From the NCBI GenBank assembly GCA_004369045.1, contig ML213505.1:1030591-1094590 (forward strand): a stretch of 64,000 bases of DNA, written 5' to 3'. The DNA comes from Heliocybe sulcata (taxonomy: Eukaryota; Basidiomycota; Agaricomycetes; Gloeophyllales; Gloeophyllaceae). Every line of letters begins with the position of its first letter. The stretch's first letter is position 1. Positions 1 through 12,600 of the stretch are shown piece by piece. The position numbers and the translations under genes were made by a program. The notes under the pieces are model-generated. The model made no database searches. It had not been told where the DNA came from and saw only the letters and a list, made by a program, of their open reading frames with translations.

Positions 1-2686
1 GCAGCGTCCCCTGCAATCGTTGACTCTGCTCATGTCGGCGAAGTGCTTCCGGCCTCTAGTATTCAGGAACACTCTGGAATGTACATGGAGAGTCCAATTA
101 TACATTCCATGGAGTCTTTGCCGCAGGATCCGGAAGGAGGAGCGGCGACCGTTGCGCACCCACAGAGTTCTGAATCCAGCGAACACTACGTCCATGACGC
201 ACCACCGTATACGGTCGACTTTCTGCAAGAGGCTCCCGACTCTGCGGTTGCTCATCTGGAAGCACTCGCGGGTAGTGACTTTGCTTACCCATCGTCCGTC
301 CTATCTTCAGCAGTTGATCAGCGACTAGGCGCTGGGGTCCTCAGCCAAGACATAAATGATGGGGTCCTCAGGCAAGACATAAATGAAGAACATCGGTCGG
401 ATATGGGCCAAGAGACTTCGAGTGCTGCTCATCATGATAGCTTGTCACTAAGGGAAGAAGTCCCGCCCGTACGTTCTGATGAAGACGCAGTGCCCTTCAC
501 ATTGCCTGAAGGCTTACCTCTTGGCGATGGTCTGGTGTCTCAGGGAGCTGCAGGACACTCGGAGTCGTCACTAAGCAAGCAAGATGAAGGTGCTGTCTCG
601 ATTCCCTCCGACAGCCTACACGAACCTGCGGCGTTGTCGAGGCCGGAGACCCAACCGACGCCTGTCGTTAATCCGCAAGATGTCGAGGGAACATGCGCTG
701 CGCGGGAGACTGAGGAGCAGACTGCTGGTTTAGTTGAAGGCGAGAGCTCATCTGGAGGGCATGAGCACAGACATGGCCAGGAAGATCCCCATCGGATATC
801 CGAAGGAGTGTATATCGACCCTCCCCCAGCCGTCCTCCTCACAATGCCCGAAGGCTCTCGGTCTGCCGAATGCTGCCTGTTCAATCAGCCGTCTACCTCG
901 TCCGGCACGTCCAGTCCAGTCGAAGAGCATGGGGATCCCGTTCCCAGCTATACCTTATTGCTTCATCAACGCCCCGTTCTCTACTACGAACCTTTGAGAG
1001 ACGTCTTCGATGCGTTACGGCAGGAAGAACATTTGACTTCTCTTCCAGGAGCGGCGACAGGGGAGCTTTGCATGGAGGCGTATGACATGCAACTGGTGAT
1101 ATCTGAGGTAAGATTGCTCTGAGCTTGATTATGTTATGTTCTGATTAACATTGCTTTCTAGGACAACGTGTTCTCTCGGGACACCAGTTTACACGATCTG
1201 AATGTGCTACATGATGGATTTGGCATCGCAGGCCCTTTGCGCCTACGTCTTTTCTTCACCCCATCTAGGTTCATTCTACGGTACCATGAACTCCGTGAGC
1301 AGCTGGGTCGAATGGCCGTTGCAGGAGATCATGGAGAATCTGTCGCAGATACTGGTGCACATGTTGGTGCGTAGATCCTTCGAGCTTCGTTTAACTCTTG
1401 CCCTGACGACGTCGCTCACCTGCTTCAGCAACTGATGAGTCTCTGCATATTGCTGAGCGGCATGCTGAGGTTGCACGGGTGCATGATGCGGAAGCACACG
1501 ATACAGGTGAACATGAGTCGAAAAATGAGCAGGGAGAGACAACATTGGCGAACGATGAGCCCCTCAATCCCCTGGCTCCAGATCCTGAAGATACTGGGGA
1601 ATCCGTTCAAGAGGATGAGTCGAATAATGCAGGTGATGACCTCTTCTACAATCAGTTATTGCAAATTACTGATGGTGGACTAGGCGAAGGGCTCGATGAA
1701 AGCTATGATGCGGAGGAAGGGGATCAGCAGGAAGTGCATGACCTTCCGCAAGTGAACGTTGATGAGGAAGGAGAGGAAGACCAGCAAAATGATTCTATTT
1801 CTAGCACGACTCTGGATGCCGATGGTGTCCATGAAGCTCCCGATGCTGAGGGGGATGGGACATATGGTGGCGACTATGGCGATTACGAGGAGTATGCAGA
1901 CGCCAACGAAGACGATGATGAGAGATTTGGAGAAGATCTGCCGGAGGAGTTGGGAGGCAGGGATGGGGCTGAGGATGCCGATCCTCCTGAGTATAACATC
2001 CCACCGATAATTGGGTCTGGTGACGTGCTTCAGGCAGGTGACGGTGTAGAGTTGCCGACCGCCGTAGACCCAGCTCCTCTTCCAGATGCAGAAGAGGTCG
2101 AAGAGCATAGTGACGCTCTGGTTATTCCTGATAGCAATTGTCAGGACAGCCCTGAATTTTCTGAGCAAGGTCTGGTTTCGCGTACGCGGTCATGCACTTC
2201 GCAGACGCTGATTTCCTGTCTAGGTGACTCAAATGCAGTTCAGCCCGATGTTCCAGTCGATCCTTCTACAGAGACGGCGGGTGATGCTGATGAGTTTAAT
2301 GGTACGATTGTCGTCCGCCACCAAAGCGGTCTACTTGACTGAGATCACTTTACAGAGCCATCTGACGATAACCGGGAAGATCCGCCCAAAAGCGCTCCGG
2401 GAGAGGAAGGGACGAACGGGGACGATCAAGAACCGTGGGACGAAGATCTGACTGACACTGATGCTACATGGGAGGCAGATGAAGAGTCTGGTCTATTGGA
2501 AGATCCTCCTGAAGTTTCTTCGCATAAGAGCTCCAAAAGAAGCTTTGACGAGGTGGACGAAGATGAATTCTCAGATGATGAGGAGGTCCCACCAGTACCA
2601 TCTCCAGGTAAATGCCGTTACATTCCCGATTGTTCCTTCGGATGCTGATAATGTCGACAGACTCCAAGCGAGTACGGAGAGACTGA
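1..2686 (+). CDS. Acidic hypothetical protein, 5' end cut by window
   Basis: I do not recognise the family. The frame is open from base 1, so the start lies outside the window. Exons join at about 1108/1162 and 1374/1430, then through an intron near 2302-2354 and a last one at about 2609-2660; the last codons read DSKRVRRD and a TGA. The first part is low-complexity, rich in E, D, S and P. A better structured stretch spans about 950-1330 (starting YTLLLHQRPVLYYEPLRDVF), where hydrophobic residues alternate and which looks like a small folded domain. The rest is very acidic and ends in a basic KRVRR that could be a nuclear signal. A 9-residue unit is repeated in tandem near 334-387 (GVLSQDIND then GVLRQDINE). 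The acidic composition and basic tail suggest a nuclear protein, but this is inference. It is in tandem with RPC82, 576 bp downstream. Confidence 0.75.
334..387 (+). repeat. 27-bp in-frame tandem repeat in the hypothetical protein
   Basis: Two adjacent copies of GGGGTCCTCAG(C/G)CAAGACATAAATGA start at 334 and 361, differing at one base over 26. The 27-nt period keeps the reading frame and duplicates nine residues. The near-identity suggests a recent slippage event inside a low-complexity coding region. Confidence 0.85.
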
Positions 2687-3262
2687 GTCACTCCGGACTC
2701 TTCCCCACGATTTGCCCAGGATTGTCATCGATTCCTCTCTGCCAAGCCAGTCCTGTCTCCTATCTGCGTAGCCCTTCTGGTCTCCCAGCGTTCTCGTCGC
2801 GTAAAGGTTATCAAATGAGGTTAAGTTCATTTCTCGAGTTCATCCATTGATGGTTCTCTCTTCCGTGTTGCCGTCACCATGTGCATAACCTACCTGTATG
2901 GGCTGTATTTCCTTGTCTCTTCGCTCACCTTTCTAGGTCTTCAAGATCACGACGGTTCGAACAAGCAAGTCGTTGGTGGTCGTAGTCAGTCTTGCTCTAG
3001 GGGTCGCTGGTTGTTGGGAGATGGTAGTGTGACTGGACCTGACTGGACAGAGTTGGCCCGTGTCGCCGTTGGTCTGCTGCTGTAGGAAATCTGTCGTTTC
3101 CGGATACATGTTGAAAGAGTAGCTAGTGACAAATGTATTCAAGGACTGACGAGCATTGTATATCAACACTGTACTACAAGTGACAAGAGTTATGAGTCAA
3201 TGTTGCGTGGTTAAATTAGAGCTCGGGTTGACCGCTTTTGGAAGCGTACCTTCGCTTGCTAT
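2687..3262. other. Intergenic region between hypothetical gene and RPC82
   Basis: This 576-bp stretch has no convincing gene. It should hold the 3' UTR of the upstream gene and the promoter of RPC82. Small open frames on both strands have no recognisable content. No repeat or RNA gene was seen. Confidence 0.6.
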
Positions 3263-5401
3263 ATGGCGGACGTTAACACTGCCAACCTCTGCACCCAGAT
3301 AGTGGAATCTCACTTCGGTCCTCTCACAGCGGTACGTCCAGCAACAGAGATGTTACACCGGCTGACGGCAGACTTCCGTTAGAACGTTGCCTCCGTTGTC
3401 CTCACGAGAGGCAGGTTAGGGCTGCCTCAAATTGTCCGGTTTTCGTCCTTGAAACCACGAACAGTCCGAGCATGCATAATTGTCCTTGTGCAGCAGAACA
3501 TTCTATGGCATGCCCATACAGAAGAAGAGGGGGAAGTAGTGGAATTTAATATCCAGGAATGCTTGATTAGGCTCAGGTTCGGGAGATTTGTCTGGCAGAC
3601 AGAAGCTCTGTTCGGGCAAGAGGTGCGTACCACAATGAGGTTTGATGTCTTACTCAAGTTCGCCTAGGCTGCTGAGATTGTCCAAGTTCTGCTGGATCAT
3701 GGCAAACTTCGTCGACCGGAAATTATGTCGCGTCTGTCCGTATCTGAGCCAAAACGTACGTCTTTCCTCCTGCCTTGATACCAATCAAATTCACTCGGTG
3801 ATCCAGGATCTGCTGCATACTCGCAAGCACTGCACAGACTTGTTTCAGGATCGTATATCAAGCCCTCCACACTTCTATCCCACCAATCTCCTCGCGACAA
3901 ACGGATCAAATACGAAGCTGACGAGCGGGCGAAGCTGACTGGACTTCCTACAGCAAAACAGCTGCGCGAGGCCAAAGAAGCCGCCGAGGCGCGTCTAAAA
4001 CGCGAGGAAGAAGAGGCAGAGAAAGTCGGCATGGTAAGTCAGGCCATCAGTCCTGAATGAGATGATAATAGTGTGATAGACTAGTCTGCCTAGAAACGCA
4101 AAGCTACGGAGCAGCTGAACCCTAAAGGCTCTACCAAGGTGCATCTACATCTGCCGCTGCTTAATCAGATTCACTAAGTTATGTACAGCGCAAGATCGTC
4201 GACGAGGAGCAAGTGGATGTGAGTGCATCGGATAAGTGTCTGAGTCATCTGATGAAGAAATATGTAGGATAATGTTTACTTCCGCGTCAATTATGATCGT
4301 TACAACGTACATATTCGAAATAAGGTGCGTGCCTCTCTACTCAGTGTAATTTGATACCAATAACAGGAAAATGTAGCTGATCGAGTTTGCTGTACGAGAA
4401 CGGTATAACAATGGGGCTGCAACCGTCATGCGTGCTGTATTGAAGGCGACGGAAGGAAAGCAGCTAAGTATAGCGGAACCTCGATCCGGTATGCCTCCTC
4501 TTCATTTCACTTTTCATGCTGCATCTGACCAGACATGCGAAGACCCGCTTTCTTTGGCCACAATCGCGTCGCATATACCCGATGACGACGATCTGTCATC
4601 GGGATTGGTCCTCCCCTCGTCACACAAAAAACCATCCGACATAGCTCTCATCAAGGATTATCTTGGAATGTTAGCTTGCGCAGACAATCCAACCGCTGCT
4701 GGGCGTTCTGCGTCCTTCGTATCTTTCGGAGGCTCAAAAATCCAGGTTGAATTCGAGATTGTGTGCAGAAGACTGCGCAGGCGCATACTCGAAGCCGTAA
4801 CACGGGAGCGTCACGGCGATGACGCAGTGAGATTAGTCCGGCTCCTCATGGATACCGGGAAAATGGACGAGAAACAGGTAACACCCATTTGACTGTGCTA
4901 AGGATCGATCTAACGGCCTTGGTAGATATCAAAGGTGGCCATGATGGCACAAAAGGACGTCCGCCCCCTTCTGTCGGCGCTTTCAGCAGACTCCCTCGTT
5001 AGCCTCCAGGACGTCCCTCGAACCGCTGATAGAAATCCGGTCCGAACATTTTACCTCTGGTAAGTGGTTCTCTTTCCACTGGGACGACGCGTCTGATACG
5101 CCTCAGGTATGTCGACTTAGCTAAGGCGTATACGATGCTATTGGACTTTCTATACAAGTCTCTATACAACATTGGGACGCGAAGGCAAGCTGAGGCACAC
5201 GACCCGGCGGTCAAAGCGGTGCTGGATAAACGGGAAAGGAGCGACGTCATGCAAGATGAAAGGTTGCTGACCACAGTGGAAAGGAAGATGATACAAGAGT
5301 GGGAGAGTAAGCGTGACAAGCTTATGATACTGGAGATGCGGGTTGAGGAGGCGGTCTTTATCATCCGGGACCTAGGGGTACTTGGAACTGAGGATGATTG
5401 A
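3263..5401 (+). CDS. RPC82: DNA-directed RNA polymerase III subunit RPC3 (RPC82)
   Basis: This is the RPC82/RPC62/RPC34 subcomplex subunit of nuclear RNA polymerase III, which acts in initiation at tRNA, 5S and U6 genes. The start at 3263 gives MADVNTANLCTQIVESHFG, the usual RPC82 opening. Exon 1 ends at 3331 in phase 0 and exon 2 restarts at 3383 with NVASVVLTRGRLGLPQIV, the first winged-helix repeat. The next exon (3668, AAEIVQVLLDHGKLRRPEIM) is the second winged-helix segment. Then comes a charged linker (KEAAEARLKREEEEAEK) and several very short exons around 4030-4330. The larger C-terminal exons finish with RDLGVLGTEDD. At least eight introns are present and the protein is roughly 550 residues, normal for the family. 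The stop lies only 44 bp from the convergent metallophosphoesterase stop, so the transcripts probably overlap at their 3' ends. Confidence 0.93.
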
Positions 5402-5445
5402 CTCCGCGTCTACTAGCAGTAGAATTGCATGAGAGCCTTGGCAAG

Positions 5446-6496
5446 TCACTTCAAGTCAACTATGACAGCTCGGCCTCCGTAAGCCACTGCTGCATTTACG
5501 GACACACGGCCAGGGTGACCTGTAATCAGAGCACCGTGCCCCTCGTGAATATGGCCGAACACATGCAGTCTGCATGCGTTCAGTTGACTCATGTGAGCAG
5601 CCAGCCGTCGACAGCCAGCATGTTTTCCTTTGCGAGTCTTGTCCAGCGTTCGATAAGGAGGCGTGTGCGTCAGTAGGATCTCAGTGTCCAATGGTATATT
5701 GCTGTATATCTCTGCGGGAGGAAGAGTCAAAAAATGTCCGCAAGTTCCACAGCGCTTAAAAATACCGTCTGCTTCCTGATCCGTTGCATATTGGAATGCA
5801 CCATCTGAATAGCGGGGAGCCGCCTACATCCAGAGATATATGTCAGAGCCTATTTCCGAGAATACAACAGCACGCACGGGACTGCCGTATACGTTCCATT
5901 GCTTCCCACTGACGGAGGTGAACTGGTAGGATTCATGCTCAAGATATTGTATCCCAGCTTCCCGGACGGCAAGGTCTCGAACCAGAGCTTGTGCAGACCC
6001 TGTCTTCTGCACGATTGCTGAGTATTTGATAATTTAAGTGAATATCCGAAGTATCTCACTTGTGAGTCTTCGTCATACCCGAGCGTATTCTGCGTCCAAT
6101 CCGGATCTAGGCAGAGCTAGCCGAGTGCTTAACGTGACTGCAGCGCACCAGGCCTCTCGAACATACATCATGGTTGCCAGCTATTATTCTTTCGGAAGGA
6201 CAGTCAGATGGCTTATTGGCGGCGCTAGACCAGACGCTTCACATTTTCAAAGGGTGAGGCAACGTCTGGAGCCAGGCAATGGTCTTGTGCAGTGCTGAGA
6301 AAGAGCCGTACAGACTGAGGTCTCCCGAGTGAAGCAGTACGTCTCCTGGTGGAACGGGATATCTCCGCGAATGTGTATCTGAGATGCACACGAACCGAGT
6401 CCAGTCTGACCCAGGATGCGGAGGACATTCAGTATAATGAGCATAAACTCTGACAGAATCATTGTAAGCAGCAGCTTCAGAGTTAGTCGTGGTCAT
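5446..6496 (-). CDS. Calcineurin-like metallophosphoesterase (MPPED1/2-like)
   Basis: This is a metal-dependent phosphohydrolase of the calcineurin-like superfamily, closest in layout to the MPPED/239AB group; the substrate is unknown. Motifs in order on the minus strand are CISDTH (first metal ligands) near residue 30, PPGDVLLHSGDLS (second metal ligand), AGNHD near 6170, a GKQWNVYGSP strand near 5900, and VFGHIHEGHG with a final VNAAVAYGGRAVIVDLK. All the metal-binding motifs are present, so the enzyme looks active. I chose the ATG at 6496 (MTTTNSEAAAYND); in-frame ATGs further upstream lead into a serine/arginine-rich stretch that looks like leader. At least three short introns interrupt it and the product is about 290 residues. 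It is divergent from SPT16 with 118 bp between start codons, so a shared promoter is likely. Confidence 0.88.
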
Positions 6497-6614
6497 GGTA
6501 AAGGCGGGATTCGAGCTCCGCCGGCAGCCTGAGCGCGTCCCATTTCGCATCAGCCACAGACGCGCAGGGCTCCTTGTGTCCCGACCACCACCATCCTCCA
6601 CCCTTCTACTTCCA

Positions 6615-9600
6615 ATGGCCGTCCAGCTCAATAAGAATTCATTTAGTTCGCGTGTTCGACACGTCTACGAGGCCTGGAATGTGCGTAGGCTCGACATTAC
6701 TGTCTCTCGAAACGCTCAAATTGACTGTCAATTGGGTAGAACGCCGGCGCGAACGGCGACCACGGTTCATTATCCAACGTGGATGCACTCTTATTTGCTG
6801 CCGGGGATCCCGCTGGAGAGGATGAACCTATCCGCAAAAGCACAGCTTTCCAAGTGAGTACTGCTACGCGACTGTCCTTCATGTTTGACTTGATAGATAT
6901 CAGACGTGGCTCCTGGGCTACGAGTTCCCATCTACATTTATCCTGTTCGAGAAGAATAAGCTGTGGTTCCTCAGTTCAGTGAAAAAAGGTGGGGTTCCAC
7001 TGTCCCATACCCCCTCCGATTTGCACTGAACTTGCCATTTTATGCACTTTCAGCGAAGATCCTAGCGCAAATCCAGACTGCGAATTCTCCTGTTCCCATA
7101 GAGATCTTGTCGCAAGCGAAGCCGAACGAGCCACCCACCGACGCTCTTCCCAAGCTGGTCGAAGCTTTCACCTCGCATCAGCGCGTCGGCACCCTCCTGA
7201 AAGAGACGCAGTCTGGAAAACTGATCAACGAATGGAATCAGGCCACGGGTCAAGCTGCATCAAAGCCAGAAATGCTGGACATAGCTCCGGCTGTATCCAC
7301 TCTCCTGGCTGTAAAGGACGACGAGGAACTGGTGCTTGATTTTCGTATAACTATCGGTATATATAATTGACATTGGATCCGCAGAAAATTGTCCGGACGG
7401 CCGCTAACCTCACATCCACCCTTCTCACCCACCATATTGCAGTCAAATTGGAGACCATCCTTGATAGGGAAGCGAAGATTTCGCATGAGCAATTTGCTGC
7501 TCAAATCGAGATGCGATTGGGGTCTGGTGAGGGCGATAAGGCGAAAGGGCCAGACATGAAAGTATGGAGTAAGGGCCGCCTAACGGACGTGAGTGTCGTA
7601 ATAAATCTAGTTCACTGATTCCAGACCTCAGCTTGCTTTGCAGATTGATTGGCCATCAACGGAATTCTGTTACTCCCCGATCATCCAGTCTCGGTCAAGC
7701 CACTCGGGATATGACCTCCGGTTCACCGCGGAATCGACGGAGGACAGTATCTCGCATGAAGGTGTGATTCTCGTGTCGGTCGGTATGCGGTATAAAGGGT
7801 ACTCCGCCAACTTGGGCAGGAGTTTTATCGTGAATCCGACCAGGGTGAGAATATTCACTAATTTTATTCGCTGTACTAACTAATTGTTGAACAGGACCAA
7901 GAGGCTATCTATGGCTTGTTGGTGTCCCTGCAGGCCTCGCTGTTAACGTACATCAAAGACGGTGTCACAGCTCGAGAAGTGTACCAGCATGCTCTCTCAT
8001 TCGTCAAGGAGAAGAGGCTGGAGTTGGAGAAGCATTTCGTGAAGAACGTTGGATTCGGGGTGAGTGTTTCTCAGTGTCGTCAGCATCGCTGATGCCTCAT
8101 TGGACGGTCTTCCCGACAGATCGGCATGGAATTCCGCGACTCGGCATACTTGCTCGGCCCCAAGAACAGTCGCCAGTTATGGGCGGGAATGACGCTTAAT
8201 CTCGTCCTGGGCTTCCAAGATCTAGAAGAGGACGGTGGCAAGAAGTGAGTCGATCTAGATGGCCGCATTTTCCACAGCTAATCATGTTCTACTCATGCGT
8301 AGGTATGCCCTGCAGCTCGTTGACACAATTCTAGTGAGTCAAGAGAAGAGCACTCTCCTTACGGAAGGCGTCAAGGCTCCGAAGGAGACTCTGTTTTTCC
8401 TGAATCCTGGCGACGGCCAGGACTCCAAAGCTCCCAGTAAAGAGGCTAAGAAGCCGCCGGTAAAGTCGATCGCGAATGGACACGGCTCGCCTGTGAAGAA
8501 TAAGACTGCGGGAGGAAAGGTTCTGCGGAACAAGACTCGCCGGGAGGAGGATGTCCAGTCGACGATGGTCAAAATTATAGAACACCAGCGCGAGTTGCAT
8601 GCCCAGTTGCAGGCAGAGGGCTTGGCGAAGTATTCAGAGGGCGGAGGAGGTACCGGAGGTAAAGAAGGCAAGGCCTGGAAACGATTCCAAAGCTATAAGG
8701 GTGAAATCGCGCTGCCAAAGGAGGTGGAGAGCCTACGGGTACGTGTCCTGCTCCATAATGGAGGTATGGTTGTAACATTGCGTCGCAGATATATGTCGAT
8801 CGCAAGACGCAGACAGTCATTCTCCCAGTCTATGGTTTTGCTGTTCCTTTCCATATCAATACGATCAAGAACGTCAGCAAAAACGATGAGGGTGACTATA
8901 CGTATCTCCGTATAAACTTCCAGACCCCTGGGCAGCTGGCAGGCAAGAAGGAAGATACCGTAAGCCTCTTCTTATTACAACACGTTCGTGCACGGATTCA
9001 CCCTGTGCTGCAGCCCTTCGAAGACCCCGATGCATCGTTCATCCGTTCAATGTCGTACCGTTCCGCCGACGGTCATCGCTTCGATGCTATCGCTAAGCAG
9101 ATAACCGATCTGAAGAAAGAGATCAACAAGCGTGAACAACAGAGGAAGGAGATGGCGGACGTCATTGAGCAAGACACTCTTGTTGAAGTGAAAGGCCGCA
9201 GACCACAGAAGCTTTCCGAAGTCTTCGTTCGGCCTGCCCTGGACGGGAAACGTCTACCGGGAGAGGTTGAGATCCACCAGAACGGTCTGCGTTACCAATC
9301 CCCCGTTAGTTCGCAAAAGCTGGGTGAGTTATTCATCTCGCAGATCTTTTCGCATGTCACTAAGAGACACGTTTCCCAGATATACTATACAGCAACATCA
9401 AGCATCTCTTTTTCCAGCCTTGTGAGCATGAGCTCCTCGTCATCCTTCATATTCACCTCAAAGCCCCTATCATGATCGGGAAGCGCAAGGCTTGGGACGT
9501 CCAGTTTTTCCGTGAAGCTTCGGATGTACAGTTCGATGAGACGGGAAATAGGAAGAGGAAGTACCGATACGGCGATGAGGACGAAATCGAGATGGAGCAA

Positions 9601-10643
9601 CAAGAACGAAAGAGGAGACAACAGATGAACAAGGAGTTCAGGGCATTCGCTGATAAGGTCGCAGAGGCTGCAACCGCATCTGTGAGTCCTTCCATCTTGA
9701 CTCACTCGAAGTATGCCTCATTCCGCTGCAGACTGGCGATGCTCTGGAGCCTGATGTTCCCTTCCGTGAACTATCCTTTGAAGGTGTACCATTCCGCACG
9801 AACGTCCGCCTTCAGCCCACGACAGAGTGTCTTGTGTATCTCTCGGATCCACCGTTCCTCGTCGTCACCCTCAGCGATATCGAGATTGCATCTCTCGAGC
9901 GTGTGCAGTTCGGCCTCAAGCAGTTCGATCTGGTACTCATCTTCAAGGATTTCACGAAGCCTCCGCTTCATATCAACTCGATCCCCAGTTCACAACTCGA
10001 TGATGTGAAGAATTGGCTTGAGTAAGTGTCCATTGATACCTTCTTCCTTATCAGTGCGCAATTGTCTGATGCACTCCGACGCAGCTCTGTCGATATCCCC
10101 CTCAGTGAGGGTCCAGTCAACTTGAACTGGGGGCCTATCATGAAGACCATCAATGAAGACCCGTACGACTTCTTCCAGCAGGGTGGATGGACTTTCTTGG
10201 GAGGTGCCACAGGGGGTGCCGAGGTACGGCCTATCCATGATCGCTCGTGAAGTCCTTACTGATGGACCGTGCAGAGCGATCAAGAGGAGTCCTCAGAGGA
10301 AGAATCCGTGTATGAAGAGGAGCCGGAGGAGTCTGACTTCTCCGAGAGCGAGGACGACGAAAGTGACTTCAACGAGGACTCAGGTGGAAGCGCGTCGGGC
10401 AGCGCGTCGGACTTTGATGATGACAGTGATGGCGATGATTGGGACGAGTTGGAGCGCAAAGCGGCGAAATGTAGGTTTTTTGTCCTCCACACAGGGCGAG
10501 CTCTAACGCGATTGCTTCCAGCTGACCGGAAGCGTCAAGAGACTGGCCGTGGGCATGACTCTGACGATTCGGACGCGAGGCCGAAGAAGAAGGCTCCTGC
10601 AAAGGCCAACGGGAAGGCCAACGGGAAAGCCGGACGCCGTTAG
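6615..10643 (+). CDS. SPT16: FACT histone chaperone subunit SPT16
   Basis: SPT16 is the large subunit of FACT, which removes and re-deposits H2A-H2B during transcription and replication. The start at 6615 gives [22 protein letters not shown]; a short intron follows and the next exon reads [19 protein letters not shown]. The N-terminal aminopeptidase-like (M24-fold, non-catalytic) domain covers about 6615-8200 ([40 protein letters not shown]). A charged linker follows at 8400-8560. The dimerisation/middle domain reads [20 protein letters not shown] and the double PH-like region reads [20 protein letters not shown]. The C-terminal acidic tail spans about 10270-10500 ([20 protein letters not shown]), which binds H2A-H2B in this family. 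The last residues are basic (KANGKAGRR). The size, roughly 1,050-1,080 residues over more than a dozen exons, is standard. Confidence 0.96.
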
Positions 10644-11123
10644 CGCTCTGGCATGCATGCACTGCGAACGTTGGTTGTCCAGCATTATTGTACCATTATC
10701 ATAGTCTTCGTATGCTATCACTATCTGTCTATTCACTTTGTCATGATTGCCTCTGTTTGATATGTGTTTCGCCGACAATGTTTAGTTTTCATACACACTA
10801 CCGCCGAACTCTGGGCTCAAGCGAGGATGCGGGCAGCATGCACGATATATGTCAATGTGTGGTGAGGCCTGAGTATTTGAAAGATAACATTCCTCGCCTG
10901 AAAACCCCAACGTGTATATACCCGATATTATAATACAATGAGCGATGGAGATGCCTATGCTACATATATGTCTCATGCAAGTATTAGAGGACGGTCACGA
11001 TGACGGGAGCAATGTCCATCCAGCAATGTCCATCCAGCAATGTCCATCCAACCATAAACCAAACCCGAGTAGCGCCGTGTATCCGCGTATAAAATCAGTG
11101 TGGGGGGGAGCTATCATTCATCC
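10644..11123. other. Convergent intergenic region SPT16/esterase
   Basis: This 480-bp gap separates two converging genes and should hold both 3' UTRs. Apart from a perfect three-unit 14-bp tandem repeat at 11009-11050, I see no structure and no gene. Confidence 0.6.
11009..11050 (+). repeat. 14-bp tandem repeat, three perfect copies
   Basis: The unit GCAATGTCCATCCA occurs three times head to tail without a mismatch (11009-11022, 11023-11036, 11037-11050). It lies in the 3' intergenic gap and has no coding role. It is a candidate length-variable minisatellite. Confidence 0.92.
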
Positions 11124-12064
11124 TTATGATCTTGCTTCCGAGATCGGTCGCTTCTTCTCCAACATCCAACGGAACAGCTCCGGATTACTGTAAGAGCACG
11201 TCCAAGAGTCATGCTCCGTGTTTGGATATCTTGTGAAGTGCACCTCATCAGCACCAGCATGACGGAGAGCACAATCCATTTCGATGCTCTCCGAGATCGG
11301 AATAATTGGATCGGTCTCGCCGTGGAATATCCTGCATCAGTGGTCAGAGTGATGCCTTCTGAAAAGGAATACTAAAGCCATGCTCACCATTGAGGGACGT
11401 GCTTTACTTTCTTTGCCAAGGCTGGGTCAGCACCACCACATATGGGCGTCAATGTCGCAAATCGATCTGGCGTCCGCAATCCCAACGACCATGTGCCGTA
11501 TCCTCCCATAGAAAATCCGGTGACGTGAATGCGATCTTCATCAACATGGTAGGTCTCGAGTACCTCATCAAGCAGCGATGACAGAACTACAGGGTTCCAC
11601 CCGTAGCCCTGGATCATGTCCAACGACGGTGTAATCGTGATGAACTCCTCAGCTACCAGCTTGCACACCTCCGGCGAAACAGGCTGAGAGGAGAGATCGC
11701 TGGAATCGGGTTTCTGTGCGGTGCGACGGTTCTTGAAGCGCATGGCGCGGGGAATGTCAATGCTAGGGGAGGAAGCCCCGCCCTTCCACTTGTCGTAGCA
11801 TAGAATGATCTTGGGTATACCATGTCGGAGACTGGCGTACGATTCGTTGAATCCGCGCTGCGACTCGCCGGCGCCGTGGAGGAAGAGGATCAGAGGCCAT
11901 TTGCGGTCCGGTTCTAAGCCATATGCGGGTGGTAGGGACACGAAGTAGTTGTAGCCGAAAGGAGCGGACGAATTTGTCTGCTTGTGGTAATTGAAGGGGA
12001 TATGCGAGGTGGAGGCGAACGGATGCCCGGGGTCGACTACAGGGGGCGATGATTTGGCAGACAT
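11124..12064 (-). CDS. Alpha/beta-hydrolase esterase (prolyl-oligopeptidase-like fold)
   Basis: This is a cytosolic-looking serine esterase of the alpha/beta-hydrolase superfamily, similar to bacterial and fungal phospholipase/carboxylesterase and PHB-depolymerase-like enzymes; the true substrate cannot be told from sequence. The oxyanion strand is KWPLILFLHGAGESQRGF and the nucleophile elbow is VTGFSMGGYGTW with Ser in GFSMG. The acid is in FHGETDPIIPI and the catalytic His in NTEHDSW, so the triad is complete. One intron of about 57 nt splits Trp between PQ and IFHGE. The start at 12064 (MSAKSSPPVVDPGHP) fits best; longer in-frame starts upstream lack conserved content. No signal peptide is seen. 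The protein is about 294 residues. It is divergent from the mitochondrial kinase gene. Confidence 0.87.
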
Positions 12065-12600
12065 GGCTGTACGACCAGTAACCAGGGCGAGAATTGGATG
12101 CCACCCATGGGACCTCGACAGGCTTATATACTCCCAGGGCACAAGTTTGGCGCGACACAGCATCCAAGTGCCTGTTCGAGGGAAAGCAGAAGGCACCCAC
12201 CTTTAGGGGACTTCCCAGTATTGAGGGGCTCTAATGATAGAGGGACTTCTACAATTTGCTGCGCGCTTCGGCTCAGGCTCTTCGGTCGAAGGGACAGCGC
12301 CATCGTAGACCCACTATTGGGGTGCCCCCAAGATCACCTCTTGAGTGTCGTTTCTCGAGGCATTAGCTACCGAAAATGAGAGTCAAGCGGGCATAAGTTA
12401 TAGAGATTCCTGGTATGCGCCGAAGCATGAGGATCTACCACAGAGTTGGCGTTGAAAACGTTGAAGGAACACGGCGGTGGCTGAAGGATGCTGATCCGGT
12501 TCACAGCCACGCCGCCACTTCTGTTACACCGCAATTTGCCGGGACGGGACATCTTCCTCCAGCTATGTCCCTTGGCCGTGGCACCTTCGAAGTATTCCGG
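12065..12600. other. Divergent promoter region, esterase/mitochondrial kinase
   Basis: This 536-bp stretch lies between the two divergent start codons. In-frame ATGs upstream of 12601 (at 12415 and 12565) leave open the possibility of a longer kinase N-terminus, but the sequence there is not leader-like. No other feature is visible. Confidence 0.5.

Noticed and set aside
6497-6530. tRNA-like T-arm (GGCGG...CCGCC with TCGAATC) on the minus strand
   Set aside because: The loop is too long for a T-loop, no D-arm or anticodon arm could be drawn upstream, and the sequence is the 5' leader of the metallophosphoesterase.
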